NCBI RefSeq assembly: GCF_900157385.1
Contig: NZ_LT717700.1
Location: 1,240,216 to 1,304,215 of the forward strand
DNA: 64,000 bases
DNA from: Mycobacterium terramassiliense
GTDB lineage: Bacteria; Actinomycetota; Actinomycetes; Mycobacteriales; Mycobacteriaceae
Direction of reading: 5' to 3'
Shown: one piece after another, positions 35,141 through 45,636 of the stretch
How the letters are laid out: each line of letters begins with the position of its first letter
Numbering within the stretch: position 1 is the stretch's first letter
Position numbers and translations under genes: made by a program
Notes under the pieces: generated by a model
Seen by the model: only the letters and a program-made list of their open reading frames with translations
What the model was told of the DNA's origin: nothing
Database searches by the model: none

Positions 35141-35968
35141 ATGAGCGCACCCACGGCGAACCGTCCTGCGTCAGGTGTCTTTTCACCGACCCGCGCCAAG
35201 ATCCCGCAACGGACCCTACGCACCGACCGGTGGTGGATGTCGCCGCTGCGGATCGACCTGGGCTTCGCCGCATTCGTCATCTACGCGACGGCGCGTGCGT
35301 TCCAGCAGAATTACTTCTTCGTCCCGAAGTACCACTACCTGACGCCGTTCTACTCGCCGTGCGTCAGCAAGGCCTGCGGGGAGGCCGGCGACATCTGGCC
35401 GCAATTCCTGCCCGACGTGTGGTGGCTGCCGTACGCGGCGCTTTCGCTGCCGTTCCTGCTGCTGTTCCGGCTGACCTGCTACTACTACCGCGGGGCCTAT
35501 TACCGCACGGTCTGGCAATCGCCCACCGCCTGCGCGGTGGCCGAACCCCGCGTGCACTACACCGGTGAGACCCGCCTCCCCCTGATCATTCAGAACACCC
35601 ACCGGTACTTCTTCTACATCGCGGGCATCATCTCGGTGATCAACAGCTACGACGCGATCGTCGCGTTCCACTCCGACAGCGGACCGGGTGGATTCGGTTT
35701 CGGTCTGGGCAACGTGATCCTGGTCGGCAACGTCGTCATGCTGTGGATCTACACGCTGTCCTGCCATTCGTGCCGGCACATCACCGGCGGGCGGCTCAAG
35801 CACTTCTCCAAGCACCCTGTGCGGTACTGGGTTTGGACGCAGGTCAGCCGCATCAACACCCGCCACAAGATGTACGCCTGGATCACGCTGGGCACGCTGA
35901 TGCTCACCGATTTCTACATCGCGCTGGTGGCCAGCGGCACCATCCCTGACCTGAGATTTGTTGGCTGA
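35141..35968 (+). CDS. sdhC: Succinate dehydrogenase Sdh1 membrane subunit
   Basis: A 275-residue membrane anchor of mycobacterial Sdh1 (Rv0249c-type) with about five to six membrane helices (LRIDLGFAAFVIYATARAF, LPYAALSLPFLLLFRLTCY, YFFYIAGIISVINSY, NVILVGNVVMLWIYTL, ITLGTLMLTDFYIALVA). CHSCRH and SPCVSKACGE carry Cys and His residues. I recall a membrane-embedded Rieske-type cluster reported in mycobacterial Sdh1, and these are candidate ligands. It passes electrons from SdhB to menaquinone. First gene of sdhCAB, with AGAGGAA before the ATG. Confidence 0.88.
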   Translation: MSAPTANRPASGVFSPTRAKIPQRTLRTDRWWMSPLRIDLGFAAFVIYATARAFQQNYFFVPKYHYLTPFYSPCVSKACGEAGDIWPQFLPDVWWLPYAALSLPFLLLFRLTCYYYRGAYYRTVWQSPTACAVAEPRVHYTGETRLPLIIQNTHRYFFYIAGIISVINSYDAIVAFHSDSGPGGFGFGLGNVILVGNVVMLWIYTLSCHSCRHITGGRLKHFSKHPVRYWVWTQVSRINTRHKMYAWITLGTLMLTDFYIALVASGTIPDLRFVG

Positions 35969-36009
35969 AAAGCCTTTTGAAAAAGAAATCGGAACTTAGC
36001 GAGGGTTTC

Positions 36010-37923
36010 ATGGTTGAGGTCGAACGGCACTCCTACGACGTAGTCGTCATCGGTGCCGGCGGCGCGGGGCTCCGCGCGGTCATCGAGGCGCGGGAACGCG
36101 GCCTCAAGGTCGCGGTGGTGTGTAAATCCCTGTTCGGCAAGGCCCACACGGTCATGGCCGAGGGCGGCTGCGCCGCGTCGATGGGAAACACCAACCCGAA
36201 AGACAACTGGAAGACCCACTTCGGCGACACCATGCGAGGCGGCAAGTTCCTCAACAACTGGCGGATGGCGGAGCTGCACGCCAAGGAGGCTCCGGATCGG
36301 GTCTGGGAGCTGGAGACCTACGGCGCGCTGTTCGACCGCCTCAAGGACGGCAAGATCAGCCAGCGCAACTTCGGCGGGCACACCTACCCGCGGCTGGCAC
36401 ACGTCGGCGACCGCACCGGCCTGGAGCTGATCCGCACCATGCAGCAGAAGATCGTCTCGCTGCAGCAGGAGGACTTCGCGGAGCTCGGCGACTACGAGGC
36501 GCGGATCCGGGTCTTCGCCGAGTGCACGATCACCGAGCTGCTCAAGGACGGCGACGCGATCGCCGGGGCCTTCGGCTACTGGCGCGAGAGCGGCAACTTC
36601 GTCCTGTTCGAGGCCCCCGCCGTGGTGCTGGCCACCGGCGGCATCGGCAAGTCGTTCAAGGTGACGTCGAACTCCTGGGAGTACACCGGCGACGGGCACG
36701 CGCTGGCCCTGCGGGCGGGCGCGTCGCTGATCAACATGGAGTTCGTCCAGTTCCACCCGACGGGCATGGTGTGGCCGCCCAGCGTGAAGGGGATCCTGGT
36801 CACCGAGGGCGTCCGCGGCGACGGCGGCGTGCTGAAGAACTCGGACACCAAGCGATTCATGTTCGACTATATCCCGCCGGTGTTCAAAGGCCAGTACGCG
36901 GAGACCGAGCAAGAGGCCGACCAGTGGCTCAAGGACAACGACTCGGCCCGCCGCACCCCGGACCTGCTGCCGCGCGACGAGGTCGCGCGCGCGATCAACT
37001 CGGAGGTCAAGGCCGGCCGGGGCTCCCCGCACGGCGGGGTGTACCTCGACATCGCCTCCCGGCTGACGCCCGAGGAAATCAAGCGGCGCCTGCCGTCGAT
37101 GTACCACCAGTTCAAGGAGCTCGCGGGCGTCGACATCACCAAGGAGCCAATGGAAGTCGGGCCCACCTGCCACTACGTGATGGGTGGCGTCGAGGTCGAC
37201 GCCGACACCGGCGCGGCCACGGTGCCCGGGCTATTCGCCGCCGGTGAGTGCTCCGGCGGCATGCACGGCTCCAACCGGTTGGGCGGCAACTCGCTGTCGG
37301 ACCTGCTGGTGTTCGGCCGGCGCGCCGGCCTGGGGGCGGCCGACTACGTGCGCGCGCTGAGCAGCCGCCCGGCCGTCGCGCAGGACGCCGTCGACGCGGC
37401 GGCCCAGCGGGCGCTGGCGCCCTTCGAGGGACCCGCCAACGGCGCCGCCGAGAACCCCTACACCTTGCAGCTGGAACTCCAGCAGTCGATGAACGACCTG
37501 GTGGGCATCATCCGCAAGTCGGAGGAGATCTCCGAGGCCCTCGGCCGGCTCGACAAACTGCGCGAGCGGTTCAAGAACATCCACGTGGAGGGCGGTCGCC
37601 GGTACAACCCCGGCTGGAACCTGGCCATCGACCTGCGCAACATGCTGCTGGTCAGCGAGTGCGTGGCCAAGGCCGCCCTGGAGCGCACCGAGAGCCGCGG
37701 CGGCCACACCCGCGACGATCACCCGTCGATGGATTCGTCGTGGCGCAAGGTGCTGCTGGTGTGCCGCGCGGCCGGCGGCGACGCCGTGATCCCCGACATC
37801 GCCATCACGCGTAAAGACCAGACGCCGATGCGGCCGGATCTGCTGGAGCTCTTCGAGATCTCCGAGCTGGAGAAGTATTACACCGGCGAAGAGCTGGCCG
37901 ACCACCCAGGACGGAGAGGCTAA
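36010..37923 (+). CDS. sdhA: Succinate dehydrogenase Sdh1 flavoprotein
   Basis: A 637-residue flavoprotein. FAD dinucleotide motif VVVIGAGGAGLRAVIEARER, the FAD-linking His in LFGKAHTVMAEGGCAAS, substrate-site segments QFHPTGMVWPPSVKGILVTE and PTCHYVMGG, and HGSNRLGGNSLSDLLVFGRR. It oxidises succinate to fumarate and feeds SdhB. ATG 36010 gives MVEVERHSYD; a TTG at 35977 would add 11 residues. Its stop overlaps the sdhB ATG (TAATG). Confidence 0.95.
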   Translation: MVEVERHSYDVVVIGAGGAGLRAVIEARERGLKVAVVCKSLFGKAHTVMAEGGCAASMGNTNPKDNWKTHFGDTMRGGKFLNNWRMAELHAKEAPDRVWELETYGALFDRLKDGKISQRNFGGHTYPRLAHVGDRTGLELIRTMQQKIVSLQQEDFAELGDYEARIRVFAECTITELLKDGDAIAGAFGYWRESGNFVLFEAPAVVLATGGIGKSFKVTSNSWEYTGDGHALALRAGASLINMEFVQFHPTGMVWPPSVKGILVTEGVRGDGGVLKNSDTKRFMFDYIPPVFKGQYAETEQEADQWLKDNDSARRTPDLLPRDEVARAINSEVKAGRGSPHGGVYLDIASRLTPEEIKRRLPSMYHQFKELAGVDITKEPMEVGPTCHYVMGGVEVDADTGAATVPGLFAAGECSGGMHGSNRLGGNSLSDLLVFGRRAGLGAADYVRALSSRPAVAQDAVDAAAQRALAPFEGPANGAAENPYTLQLELQQSMNDLVGIIRKSEEISEALGRLDKLRERFKNIHVEGGRRYNPGWNLAIDLRNMLLVSECVAKAALERTESRGGHTRDDHPSMDSSWRKVLLVCRAAGGDAVIPDIAITRKDQTPMRPDLLELFEISELEKYYTGEELADHPGRRG

Positions 37924-38669
37924 TGAGCTACAACGCCACCATGCGGGTGTGGCGCGGCGACGACACCAGCGGCGCGCTGCAGGACTTCACGGTCGAGGTC
38001 AACGAGGGTGAGGTGGTGCTCGACATCATCCATCGCCTGCAGCAGACCCAGACCCCCGACCTCGCGGTGCGGTGGAACTGCAAGGCGGGAAAGTGCGGAT
38101 CGTGCTCGGCGGAGATCAACGGCTACCCCCGGTTGCTGTGCATGACCCGGATGTCGACGTTCGCCGAGGATGAGGTGGTCACCGTCACGCCGCTGCGGAC
38201 GTTCCCGGTGATCCGCGACCTGGTCACCGACGTCTCGTTCAACTACGAAAAGGCTAGGGAGATACCGTCTTTCGCGCCGCCCAAGGACCTGCAGCCCGGG
38301 GAATACCGGATGGCGCAGGCGGACGTGCAGCGCTCGCAGGAGTTCCGCAAGTGCATCGAGTGCTTCCTGTGCCAGAATGTCTGCCACGTGGTCCGCGACC
38401 ACGAGGAGAACAAGAAGGCGTTCGCCGGCCCGCGCTTTTTGATGCGCATCGCCGAGCTGGAAATGCACCCGCTGGACACGCTGGACCGGCGCAACCAGGC
38501 GCAGGACGAGCACGGCCTGGGCTATTGCAACATCACCAAGTGCTGCACCGAGGTGTGCCCGGAAAACATCAAGATCACCGACAACGCGCTGATCCCCATG
38601 AAAGAACGGGTCGCGGATCGCAAATACGATCCCGTGGTGTGGCTGGGCAACAAGCTGTTCCGCCGTTAA
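37923..38669 (+). CDS. sdhB: Succinate dehydrogenase Sdh1 iron-sulfur subunit
   Basis: A 248-residue subunit. [2Fe-2S] ligands are in CKAGKCGSCSAEINGYPRLLC (residues about 57-77). The [4Fe-4S] and [3Fe-4S] sites use CIECFLCQNVC and CCTEVCPENI. It carries electrons from the SdhA flavin to the membrane subunit. It is translationally coupled to sdhA and followed by a possible small fourth gene. Confidence 0.95.
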   Translation: MSYNATMRVWRGDDTSGALQDFTVEVNEGEVVLDIIHRLQQTQTPDLAVRWNCKAGKCGSCSAEINGYPRLLCMTRMSTFAEDEVVTVTPLRTFPVIRDLVTDVSFNYEKAREIPSFAPPKDLQPGEYRMAQADVQRSQEFRKCIECFLCQNVCHVVRDHEENKKAFAGPRFLMRIAELEMHPLDTLDRRNQAQDEHGLGYCNITKCCTEVCPENIKITDNALIPMKERVADRKYDPVVWLGNKLFRR

Positions 38670-38698
38670 GGCCCGCCCGCATCGGGTACCCGAGACCC

Positions 38699-38854
38699 AT
38701 GCGAGGAACCACCAGCGTCAACGAGATCCGCACCGCGATCCGCGAGCTGTCGGTCCGCGCCGAACTCGCGCGCAAAGAAGGCCGGCAGGATGACGCGGCC
38801 GAAATCGAGCGGCGCAGCGACAGCTACCGGGAAGAACTCAGCCACCGCCCCTAA
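38699..38854 (+). CDS. Small charged helical protein downstream of sdhB
   Basis: A 51-residue highly charged, probably helical protein (MRGTTSVNEIRTAIRELSVR, then ELARKEGRQDDAAEIERRSD). It begins 29 bp after sdhB on the same strand. Codon use is compatible with a real gene, but no strong ribosome site precedes the ATG. I do not recognise it; a role with Sdh1 is only suggested by position. Confidence 0.45.
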   Translation: MRGTTSVNEIRTAIRELSVRAELARKEGRQDDAAEIERRSDSYREELSHRP

Positions 38855-38876
38855 CGGGTGAGTCCCGTCCAGCCGC

Positions 38877-39416
<540 letters not shown>

Positions 39417-40442
39417 CTACCCGGCGAACGCCGAGCCGTCCCCATCACCCGGCGCGTATCCGTGCGCGGCCGCCACATCCGGATGCGCCCGCAGCCTGCT
39501 CTTCCAGGCGTTGCGGCCGTAGACCGAGAAGATGGGGTCGGCCGGGTCGTGCCGTGCGGCGGCGAGTGCCGCAAATTCCTCGGGCAGCGACAGCACCGGC
39601 AGCTGCGCGTCCAGCCGCGGGTTGAAGAAGTACGGCACCGAGATCCGCTCCGTCGCCGGCCCGTCCAGGTTCACCCGGTGCTCGGTGGCCCTCAGGTACC
39701 CGCCCGTCGCCACCTCGAGCAGCTCGCCGATGTTGACGATGAACGCCCCCGCCACGGGCGGCACGTCGATCCAGCCGCTGGAGCCGCCCCTCGCGCGTCG
39801 CACCTGCAGCCCGCGGCTGCCCGGCTCGGCCAGCAACAGCGTCAGCGCGCCGGCGTCGCGGTGCGCGCCCACGCCCTGCGAGCTGGCCGCGCGGGCGGGA
39901 TAGCGGATGACCTTGATCAGCGTGGCGGGTGCGTCGGCGAAGGCGGCGTCGAAGACGTCGGGCGCGCTGCCCAGCGAGGCCGCCCAATGTCCGAGCAGGC
40001 TCCGGGACACCGCGGACAGCGCGGCGTCCCACTCGGCGATGATCCCGGGCAGCTCGGGCAGCGCCGTCGGCCACTGGTTAGGGCCCTGCAGCCACAGGTA
40101 GTCCGGCTTGCCGGGTCCGCCGATCGGGGGACGTTCGGGCCCCAGGTCGATCTGCTCGCGCCAGTCCACCCGGCCCTGGGTCAGCTCGCCGCCCAGCCGC
40201 GTGTAGCCGCGGAAATGCGGGCTGCGCACCATCGCGATGGCGTCCTTATCGGCGGCCGGCAGCTCGAACAGCCGCCGGGCCGCGTCGAGCATCCTTCCCA
40301 CCAGCGTGTCGGGCACGCCGTGGCCGATCAGGTAGCAGAATCCGACCTCGTGGGCGGCCTCCCGGAGGCGCTCCCGCAACGGCCCCGGGTCGACCCGCAG
40401 GTCCAGCACGGGCAACGCAGTGACGCGACTCACGTCGGTCAC
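39417..40442 (-). CDS. 2-oxoglutarate/Fe(II) oxygenase, isopenicillin N synthase family
   Basis: A 341-residue non-haem iron oxygenase. The N-terminal DIOX_N region is LPVLDLRVDPGPLRERLREA and FCYLIGHGVPDTLVGRM. The iron facial triad is HRD in GVGAHRDAGALTLLL and the distal His in RATEHRVNL, with RISVPYFFNP binding the co-substrate carboxylate. Substrate unknown. GTG 40442. It diverges from fadE5 across 190 bp containing several palindromes. Confidence 0.87.
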   Translation of the reverse strand: MTDVSRVTALPVLDLRVDPGPLRERLREAAHEVGFCYLIGHGVPDTLVGRMLDAARRLFELPAADKDAIAMVRSPHFRGYTRLGGELTQGRVDWREQIDLGPERPPIGGPGKPDYLWLQGPNQWPTALPELPGIIAEWDAALSAVSRSLLGHWAASLGSAPDVFDAAFADAPATLIKVIRYPARAASSQGVGAHRDAGALTLLLAEPGSRGLQVRRARGGSSGWIDVPPVAGAFIVNIGELLEVATGGYLRATEHRVNLDGPATERISVPYFFNPRLDAQLPVLSLPEEFAALAAARHDPADPIFSVYGRNAWKSRLRAHPDVAAAHGYAPGDGDGSAFAG

Positions 40443-40484
40443 CGTCGATCGTTTCCGCAGGTCAACGGGCCGATGACCGACTGC

Positions 40485-40496
40485 CCAACCGGTTGG
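40485..40496. promoter_or_regulatory. Palindromic operator between the oxygenase gene and fadE5
   Basis: CCAACCGGTTGG is a perfect 12-bp palindrome, 43 bp from the oxygenase start and 136 bp before fadE5. It resembles the repeat before fadE6, suggesting one TetR-type regulator for both. Confidence 0.45.
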
Positions 40497-40529
40497 TTAG
40501 TTAGACGCTGCAATGTAGCTCACACTCGC

Positions 40530-40557
40530 TTGCGTTGACGCAAATAACGGATATATT
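40530..40557 (+). promoter_or_regulatory. Promoter of fadE5 with overlapping inverted repeat
   Basis: TTGCGT (-35, 40530-40535), a 16-bp spacer and TATATT (-10, 40552-40557) form a SigA-like promoter. TTGCGT-TG-ACGCAA (40530-40543) is a perfect inverted repeat over the -35 element, a likely repressor site. Confidence 0.5.
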
Positions 40558-40631
40558 TTAGGGCAGTTACTGGTGGGTAACTTAGACCTAGTACCCAACC
40601 ACAAGTGGCATTCTCAACGAGGAGGAACGTA

Positions 40632-42467
40632 GTGAGCCACTACAAGAGCAACGTCCGTGACCAGGTGTTCAACCTGTTCGAAGTCTTCGGCGTTGACCAG
40701 GCTTTAGGCCAAGGCGAGTACAGCGACCTTGACGTCGACACCGCCCAGGAAATGCTGTCCGAGATCAGCCGGCTGGCCGAGGGGCCGGTCGCCGAGTCGT
40801 TCGTCGAGGGCGACCGCAACCCGCCCGTCTTCGACCCCCAAACCCACTCGGTGACGCTCCCGGAATCCTTCAAGGACTCCGTGCGCGCGGTCACCGAGGC
40901 CGGTTGGGACAAGGCCGGGATCGACGAGGCCCTCGGCGGCATGCCGATGCCCAAGGCGCTGCTGTGGGCTCTGCACGAGCACATCCTCGGCGCCAACCCC
41001 GCCGTGTGGATGTACGGCGGCGGTGCCGGATTCGCCAACATCCTCTACCACCTCGGCACCGAGGAGCAGAAGAAGTGGGCCATGCTGGCCGCCGAGCGCG
41101 GCTGGGGTTCGACGATGGTGCTGACCGAGCCGGACGCCGGTTCGGACGTCGGCGCCGGGCGCACCAAGGCGGTCCAGCAGGACGACGGCTCCTGGCACAT
41201 CGACGGCGTGAAGCGCTTCATCACCTCGGGTGACTCGGGCGACCTGTTCGAGAACATCTTCCACCTGGTGCTGGCCCGCCCCGAGGGCGCGGGCCCGGGC
41301 ACCAAGGGGTTGTCGCTGTTCTTCGTGCCCAAGTTCCTGTTCGACTTCGAGACCGGCGAGCTGGGCGAGCGCAACGGCGTGTTCGTCACCAACGTCGAGC
41401 ACAAGATGGGCCTGAAGGTCTCGGCGACCTGTGAGCTCTCGCTCGGCCAGCACGGCGTGCCCGCTAAGGGCTGGCTGGTCGGCGAGGTGCACAACGGCAT
41501 CGCGCAGATGTTCGACGTCATCGAGCAGGCCCGCATGATGGTCGGCACCAAGGCGATCGCGACCCTGTCCACCGGCTACCTGAACGCGCTGGAGTACGCC
41601 AAGTCCCGGGTGCAGGGCGCCGACATGACACAGATGACCGACAAGACCGCGCCGCGGGTGACCATCACGCACCACCCCGACGTGCGCCGGTCGCTGATGA
41701 CCCAGAAGGCCTACGCCGAGGGTCTGCGCGCGTTGTACCTGTTCACCGCGACCTACCAGGACGCGGCGGTCGCCGAGGCGCTGCACGGCGTGGACGCCGA
41801 GCTGGCCGTCAAGGTCAACGACCTGATGCTGCCGGTGGTCAAGGGTGTGGGCTCCGAGCAGGCCTACGCCAAGCTGACCGAGAGCCTGCAAACCTTCGGT
41901 GGGTCCGGCTTCCTGCAGGACTACCCGATCGAGCAGTACATCCGGGACGCCAAGATCGACTCGCTCTACGAGGGCACCACGGCCATCCAGGCGCAGGACT
42001 TCTTCTTCCGCAAGATCGTCCGCGACAAGGGTGTGGCGCTGGCCCACGTGTCGGGTGAGATCCAGAAGTTCGTCGACAGCGAGGTCGGCAACGGCCGGCT
42101 GAAGACCGAGCGTGAGCAGCTGGGCAAGGCGCTGGCCGACGTCCAGGCCATGGCGGCAACCCTGACCGGCTACCTGATCGCCGCTCAGGAGGATGTCACC
42201 AGCCTGTACAAGGTCGGCCTGGGTTCCGTGCGCTTCCTGATGAGCGTCGGCGACCTGGTCATCGGCTGGTTGCTGCAGCGTCAGGCGGCGGTGGCCGTCG
42301 CGGCGCTGGACGCCGGCGCCAGCGGTTCCGAGCGGTCCTTCTACGAGGGCAAGGTCGCGGTGGCGTCGTTCTTTGCGAAGAACTTCCTCCCGCTGCTGGC
42401 CGGCACCCGCGAGGTCATCGAAACGCTGGACAACGACATCATGGAGCTCGACGAGGCCGCGTTCTAA
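40632..42467 (+). CDS. fadE5: Acyl-CoA dehydrogenase FadE5
   Basis: A 611-residue acyl-CoA dehydrogenase of the long FadE5 type. FAD/substrate motifs: [56 protein letters not shown] and [19 protein letters not shown]; a C-terminal extra helical domain follows. It catalyses the first step of beta-oxidation of medium- and long-chain acyl-CoA and is one of the most expressed dehydrogenases in mycobacteria. GTG 40632 follows AGGAGGAA and gives the known length. Two hairpin terminators follow. Confidence 0.95.
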   Translation: MSHYKSNVRDQVFNLFEVFGVDQALGQGEYSDLDVDTAQEMLSEISRLAEGPVAESFVEGDRNPPVFDPQTHSVTLPESFKDSVRAVTEAGWDKAGIDEALGGMPMPKALLWALHEHILGANPAVWMYGGGAGFANILYHLGTEEQKKWAMLAAERGWGSTMVLTEPDAGSDVGAGRTKAVQQDDGSWHIDGVKRFITSGDSGDLFENIFHLVLARPEGAGPGTKGLSLFFVPKFLFDFETGELGERNGVFVTNVEHKMGLKVSATCELSLGQHGVPAKGWLVGEVHNGIAQMFDVIEQARMMVGTKAIATLSTGYLNALEYAKSRVQGADMTQMTDKTAPRVTITHHPDVRRSLMTQKAYAEGLRALYLFTATYQDAAVAEALHGVDAELAVKVNDLMLPVVKGVGSEQAYAKLTESLQTFGGSGFLQDYPIEQYIRDAKIDSLYEGTTAIQAQDFFFRKIVRDKGVALAHVSGEIQKFVDSEVGNGRLKTEREQLGKALADVQAMAATLTGYLIAAQEDVTSLYKVGLGSVRFLMSVGDLVIGWLLQRQAAVAVAALDAGASGSERSFYEGKVAVASFFAKNFLPLLAGTREVIETLDNDIMELDEAAF

Positions 42468-42486
42468 GTCGCCTCCGACAACGACA

Positions 42487-42522
42487 AAGGTCCCCCGCTT
42501 CCTCGTTGAAGCGGGGGACCTT
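42487..42522 (+). terminator. Terminator after fadE5
   Basis: AAGGTCCCCCGCTTC and its exact complement form a 15-bp stem with loop CTCGTT, 19 bp after the fadE5 stop. Confidence 0.88.
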
Positions 42523-42559
42523 CTCATTGCGCGCCGGTTTCCCGAGCGAGCGAAAAAGA

Positions 42560-42590
42560 CCGCCGCTGGATCCCCTCACTCCAGCGGCGG
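42560..42590. terminator. Second terminator between fadE5 and fadA2
   Basis: CCGCCGCTGGA and TCCAGCGGCGG form an 11-bp stem with a 9-base loop, flanked by AAAAAGA on the left and CCCTTTT on the right, so it can act in both directions. The rest of the 312-bp convergent gap shows no gene. Confidence 0.8.
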
Positions 42591-42779
42591 CCCTTTTCGG
42601 ACGCCCCGCGCGTTGTTCCGCGACCGGGCGGCTGACTAAAGGGATTGCCCCGTATTGCCGTCGGGGTCGGGGGGTCAGACCACAACACGGGGCTATCCGG
42701 ACGAGGGAATACCCCGCGTTCCGGTTTCATAACCGACTGTGACGGATTTCATTCGGGCCGGGCGCCGGACGCCCGGATG

Positions 42780-44090
42780 TCAGGCCTGCAGGATCGCGGC
42801 GACACCCTGGCCACCGGCAGCGCAGATCGAAATCAGCGCCCGGACGGTCCCGCCGCCCTTCTGCCCGGCCTTCTTCTCGGCCAGCTGCTTGGCGGCCTGC
42901 GCGAGGATCCGCCCGCCGGTGGCAGCGAAGGGGTGCCCGGCCGCCAGCGACGAGCCGTTCACGTTGAGCTTGGAGCGGTCGATCGAGCCGAGCGCGGCAT
43001 CGAGCCCCAGTCGCTCCTTGCAGTACTCCTCGGATTCCCACGCCTGCAGGTGCGCCAGCACCACCGATGCGAACGCCTCGTGGATCTCGTAGAAGTCGAA
43101 GTCCTGCAGGCTCAGCCCGTTGCGGGCCAGCAGCCGGGGCACCGCGTAGGTGGGCGCCATCAGCAGCCCGTCGCGCCCGTTGACGTAGTCGACCGCGGCG
43201 GTCTCCGCATCCACCAGGAAGGCCAGCGGCTCCAGCGAGTGGGCGGCCGCCCAGTCCTCGCTGGCCAGCAACGCGACCGAGGCGCCGTCGGTCAACGGGG
43301 TCGAGTTGCCGGCCGTCATCGTCGCGTCACCGTTCTTCACCCCGAAGACCGGGCGCAGCGTCGCCAGCTTCTCGGTGCTGGCGTTGGGCCGCAAGTTGTC
43401 GTCCCGGTAGAGCCCCAGGAACGGCGTGACCAGGTCGTCGAAGAAGCCACGGTCGTAGGCCGCGGACATGTTGCGATGGCTGGCCACGGCCAGCTCGTCC
43501 TGGTCGACCCGCTTGATGCCCATCTGTTTGGCGGTGATGGCGGCGTGCTCGCCCATCGACAGCCCGGTGCGTGGCTCGCTGTTGGCCGGGATCTCGAGTC
43601 CGAGGGTGGCCGGTAGCGTGCCCACCAGCCGGAGCCGTTCCAGGTTGGACTTGGACCGGCGCAGCTTGAGCAGCTGGCGACGAAGGTTGTCGCCCAACCC
43701 GATCGGGGGGTCGGAGGTCGTGTCCACCCCGCCGGCGGCGGCGACCTCGTAGCGGCCGGACGCCACCCCGTCGGCCGCGGCGATCGCCGCCTGCAGCCCG
43801 GTCCCGCACGCCTGCTGGATGTCGAACGCCGGCGTGTATGACGACAGCTCGGAGCCGAGCACGCATTCGCGGGTCAGGTTGAAGTCGCGGCTGTGCTTGA
43901 GCACCGCGCCGCCGACGACCGCGCCCAGCCGCTCGCCGGCCAGCCCGAACCTGTCCACCAGCCCATCCAGGGCCGCGGTGAACATGTCCTGGTTGGACGC
44001 CTCGGCGTAGGCGCCGTCGGACCTCGCGAACGGAATGCGATTGCCGCCCAGCACCGCGACGGGTCGCCTGCTCTTACTCTCAGGGGCCAC
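42780..44090 (-). CDS. fadA2: Acetyl-CoA acyltransferase (thiolase) FadA2
   Basis: A 436-residue thiolase. The nucleophilic Cys is in DIQQACGTGLQAAIAAADGV, and the catalytic His and Cys lie in YEIHEAFASVVLAHL and CAAGGQGVAAILQA. It cleaves 3-ketoacyl-CoA in beta-oxidation. GTG 44090 follows GGAGAG. It is divergent from fabG4 with a shared operator-like palindrome. Rv0243-type. Confidence 0.93.
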   Translation of the reverse strand: MAPESKSRRPVAVLGGNRIPFARSDGAYAEASNQDMFTAALDGLVDRFGLAGERLGAVVGGAVLKHSRDFNLTRECVLGSELSSYTPAFDIQQACGTGLQAAIAAADGVASGRYEVAAAGGVDTTSDPPIGLGDNLRRQLLKLRRSKSNLERLRLVGTLPATLGLEIPANSEPRTGLSMGEHAAITAKQMGIKRVDQDELAVASHRNMSAAYDRGFFDDLVTPFLGLYRDDNLRPNASTEKLATLRPVFGVKNGDATMTAGNSTPLTDGASVALLASEDWAAAHSLEPLAFLVDAETAAVDYVNGRDGLLMAPTYAVPRLLARNGLSLQDFDFYEIHEAFASVVLAHLQAWESEEYCKERLGLDAALGSIDRSKLNVNGSSLAAGHPFAATGGRILAQAAKQLAEKKAGQKGGGTVRALISICAAGGQGVAAILQA

Positions 44091-44159
44091 TTTTCTCTCC
44101 GTGTATCTCCGGGTACACCAGTCTTGAACCGGCCGTCACAGGCCATACTACCCACTGTT

Positions 44160-44175
44160 CTTACTCTGAAGTAAG
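44160..44175. promoter_or_regulatory. Operator-like palindrome between fadA2 and fabG4
   Basis: CTTACT-CTGA-AGTAAG is a perfect 6+4+6 inverted repeat in the 162-bp divergent region, 70 bp from fadA2 and 78 bp from fabG4. It suits a single dimeric repressor controlling both genes. Confidence 0.5.
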
Positions 44176-44252
44176 TTCGTCCTCGATACGGTTGGCCGAT
44201 AACGGGCACCCCACAGCCCGAACGAACCCGAACGAAAATGGAAGGCAGCTCA

Positions 44253-45617
44253 GTGGCTCCCAAGCGCTCGTCCGATCTGTTCTCGCAGGTCGTCAACTCC
44301 GGGCCCGGATCGTTTCTGGCAAAGCAACTTGGCGTCCCGCAACCCGAGAACCTGCGCCGCTACTCCCCCGGCGATCCGCCGCTGGCCGGGTCCCTGCTGA
44401 TCGGCGGTGAGGGCAGGGTGGTCGAGCCGCTGCGCGCGGCGCTGGCCAAGGACTACGACGTGGTGGGCGCCAACCTGGGCGGCCGCTGGGCCGATCAGTT
44501 CGCCGGCCTGGTCTTCGACGCCACCGGGATCACCACCCCGACCGGGCTGAGGGCGCTGTACGAGTTCTTCACCCCGGTGCTGCGCAACCTGGGCCACAGC
44601 GCGCGCGTCGTCGTGGCCGGCACCACGCCGGACGCCACCGCCAGCACCGACGAGCGGATCGCCCAGCGCGCGCTGGAGGGTTTCACCCGCTCGCTGGGCA
44701 AGGAACTGCGCAACGGTGCCACCGTGCAGCTGGTGTACCTGTCGCCGGCCGCCAAACCCGCGGCCACGGGCCTGGAATCGACGATGCGCTTCATCCTGTC
44801 CGGCAAGTCGGCGTACGTCGACGGCCAGGTCTTCTATGTCGGGGAGGCCGATTCCACGCCGCCGGCCGACTGGGACCGGCCGCTGGACGGCAAGGTCGCG
44901 ATCGTCACCGGCGCCGCCCGCGGCATCGGCGCCTGCATCGCCGAGGTGTTCGCCCGCGACGGGGCACGCGTCGTCGCGATCGACGTCGAGTCGGCCGCCG
45001 AGACCCTGGCCGAAACCGCCAGCCGGGTCGGGGGCACCGCCCTGTGGCTCGACGTCACCGCCGACGACGCCGTCGACAAGATCGCCGAGCACCTGCGGGA
45101 CCACTACGCCGGGCACGCCGACGTCTTGGTCAACAACGCCGGCATCACCCGCGACAAGCTGTTGGCCAACATGGACGACGCCCGCTGGGACGCTGTGCTG
45201 GCCGTCAATCTCCTTGCCCCGCTACGGCTTACCGAAGGACTCGTCGGCAACGGCTGCATCGGTGAAGGCGGCCGGGTGATCGGCCTGTCGTCGATGGCCG
45301 GCATCGCGGGCAACCGCGGACAGACCAACTACGCCACCACCAAGGCCGGCATGATCGGCCTCACCCAAGCGCTGGCGCCGGGGCTGTACGAGAAGGGCAT
45401 CACGATCAACGCCGTCGCCCCGGGATTCATCGAAACCCAGATGACCGCCGCCATCCCGCTGGCCACGCGCGAGGTGGGCCGCCGGATGAACTCGCTGCTG
45501 CAGGGTGGGCAACCCGTCGACGTCGCCGAGGCGATCGCGTACTTCGCCAGCCCGGCCTCGAACGCGGTGACCGGCAACGTCATTCGGGTCTGCGGCCAGG
45601 CGATGCTGGGCGCATAG
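44253..45617 (+). CDS. fabG4: 3-oxoacyl-ACP/CoA reductase FabG4
   Basis: A 454-residue high-molecular-weight FabG. The N-terminal 200 residues form a flavodoxin-like domain. The C-terminal half is a catalytic short-chain dehydrogenase with [18 protein letters not shown], the Ser in GLSSMAG and YATTK. It reduces 3-oxoacyl-CoA or -ACP with NADH. GTG 44253 gives exactly the known length of 454; an ATG at 44238 would add five residues. HtdX follows in the same operon after 19 bp. Confidence 0.94.
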   Translation: MAPKRSSDLFSQVVNSGPGSFLAKQLGVPQPENLRRYSPGDPPLAGSLLIGGEGRVVEPLRAALAKDYDVVGANLGGRWADQFAGLVFDATGITTPTGLRALYEFFTPVLRNLGHSARVVVAGTTPDATASTDERIAQRALEGFTRSLGKELRNGATVQLVYLSPAAKPAATGLESTMRFILSGKSAYVDGQVFYVGEADSTPPADWDRPLDGKVAIVTGAARGIGACIAEVFARDGARVVAIDVESAAETLAETASRVGGTALWLDVTADDAVDKIAEHLRDHYAGHADVLVNNAGITRDKLLANMDDARWDAVLAVNLLAPLRLTEGLVGNGCIGEGGRVIGLSSMAGIAGNRGQTNYATTKAGMIGLTQALAPGLYEKGITINAVAPGFIETQMTAAIPLATREVGRRMNSLLQGGQPVDVAEAIAYFASPASNAVTGNVIRVCGQAMLGA

Positions 45618-45636
45618 GGCTTTCGAGGAGAACCTG

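Noticed and set aside
40571..40602. Inverted repeat TGGTGGGTA...TACCCAACCA before fadE5
   Set aside because: Arms need a one-base gap to pair; weaker than the two sites upstream.
40704..42527. Minus-strand ORF of 607 codons opposite fadE5
   Set aside because: Antisense shadow without protein-like motifs.
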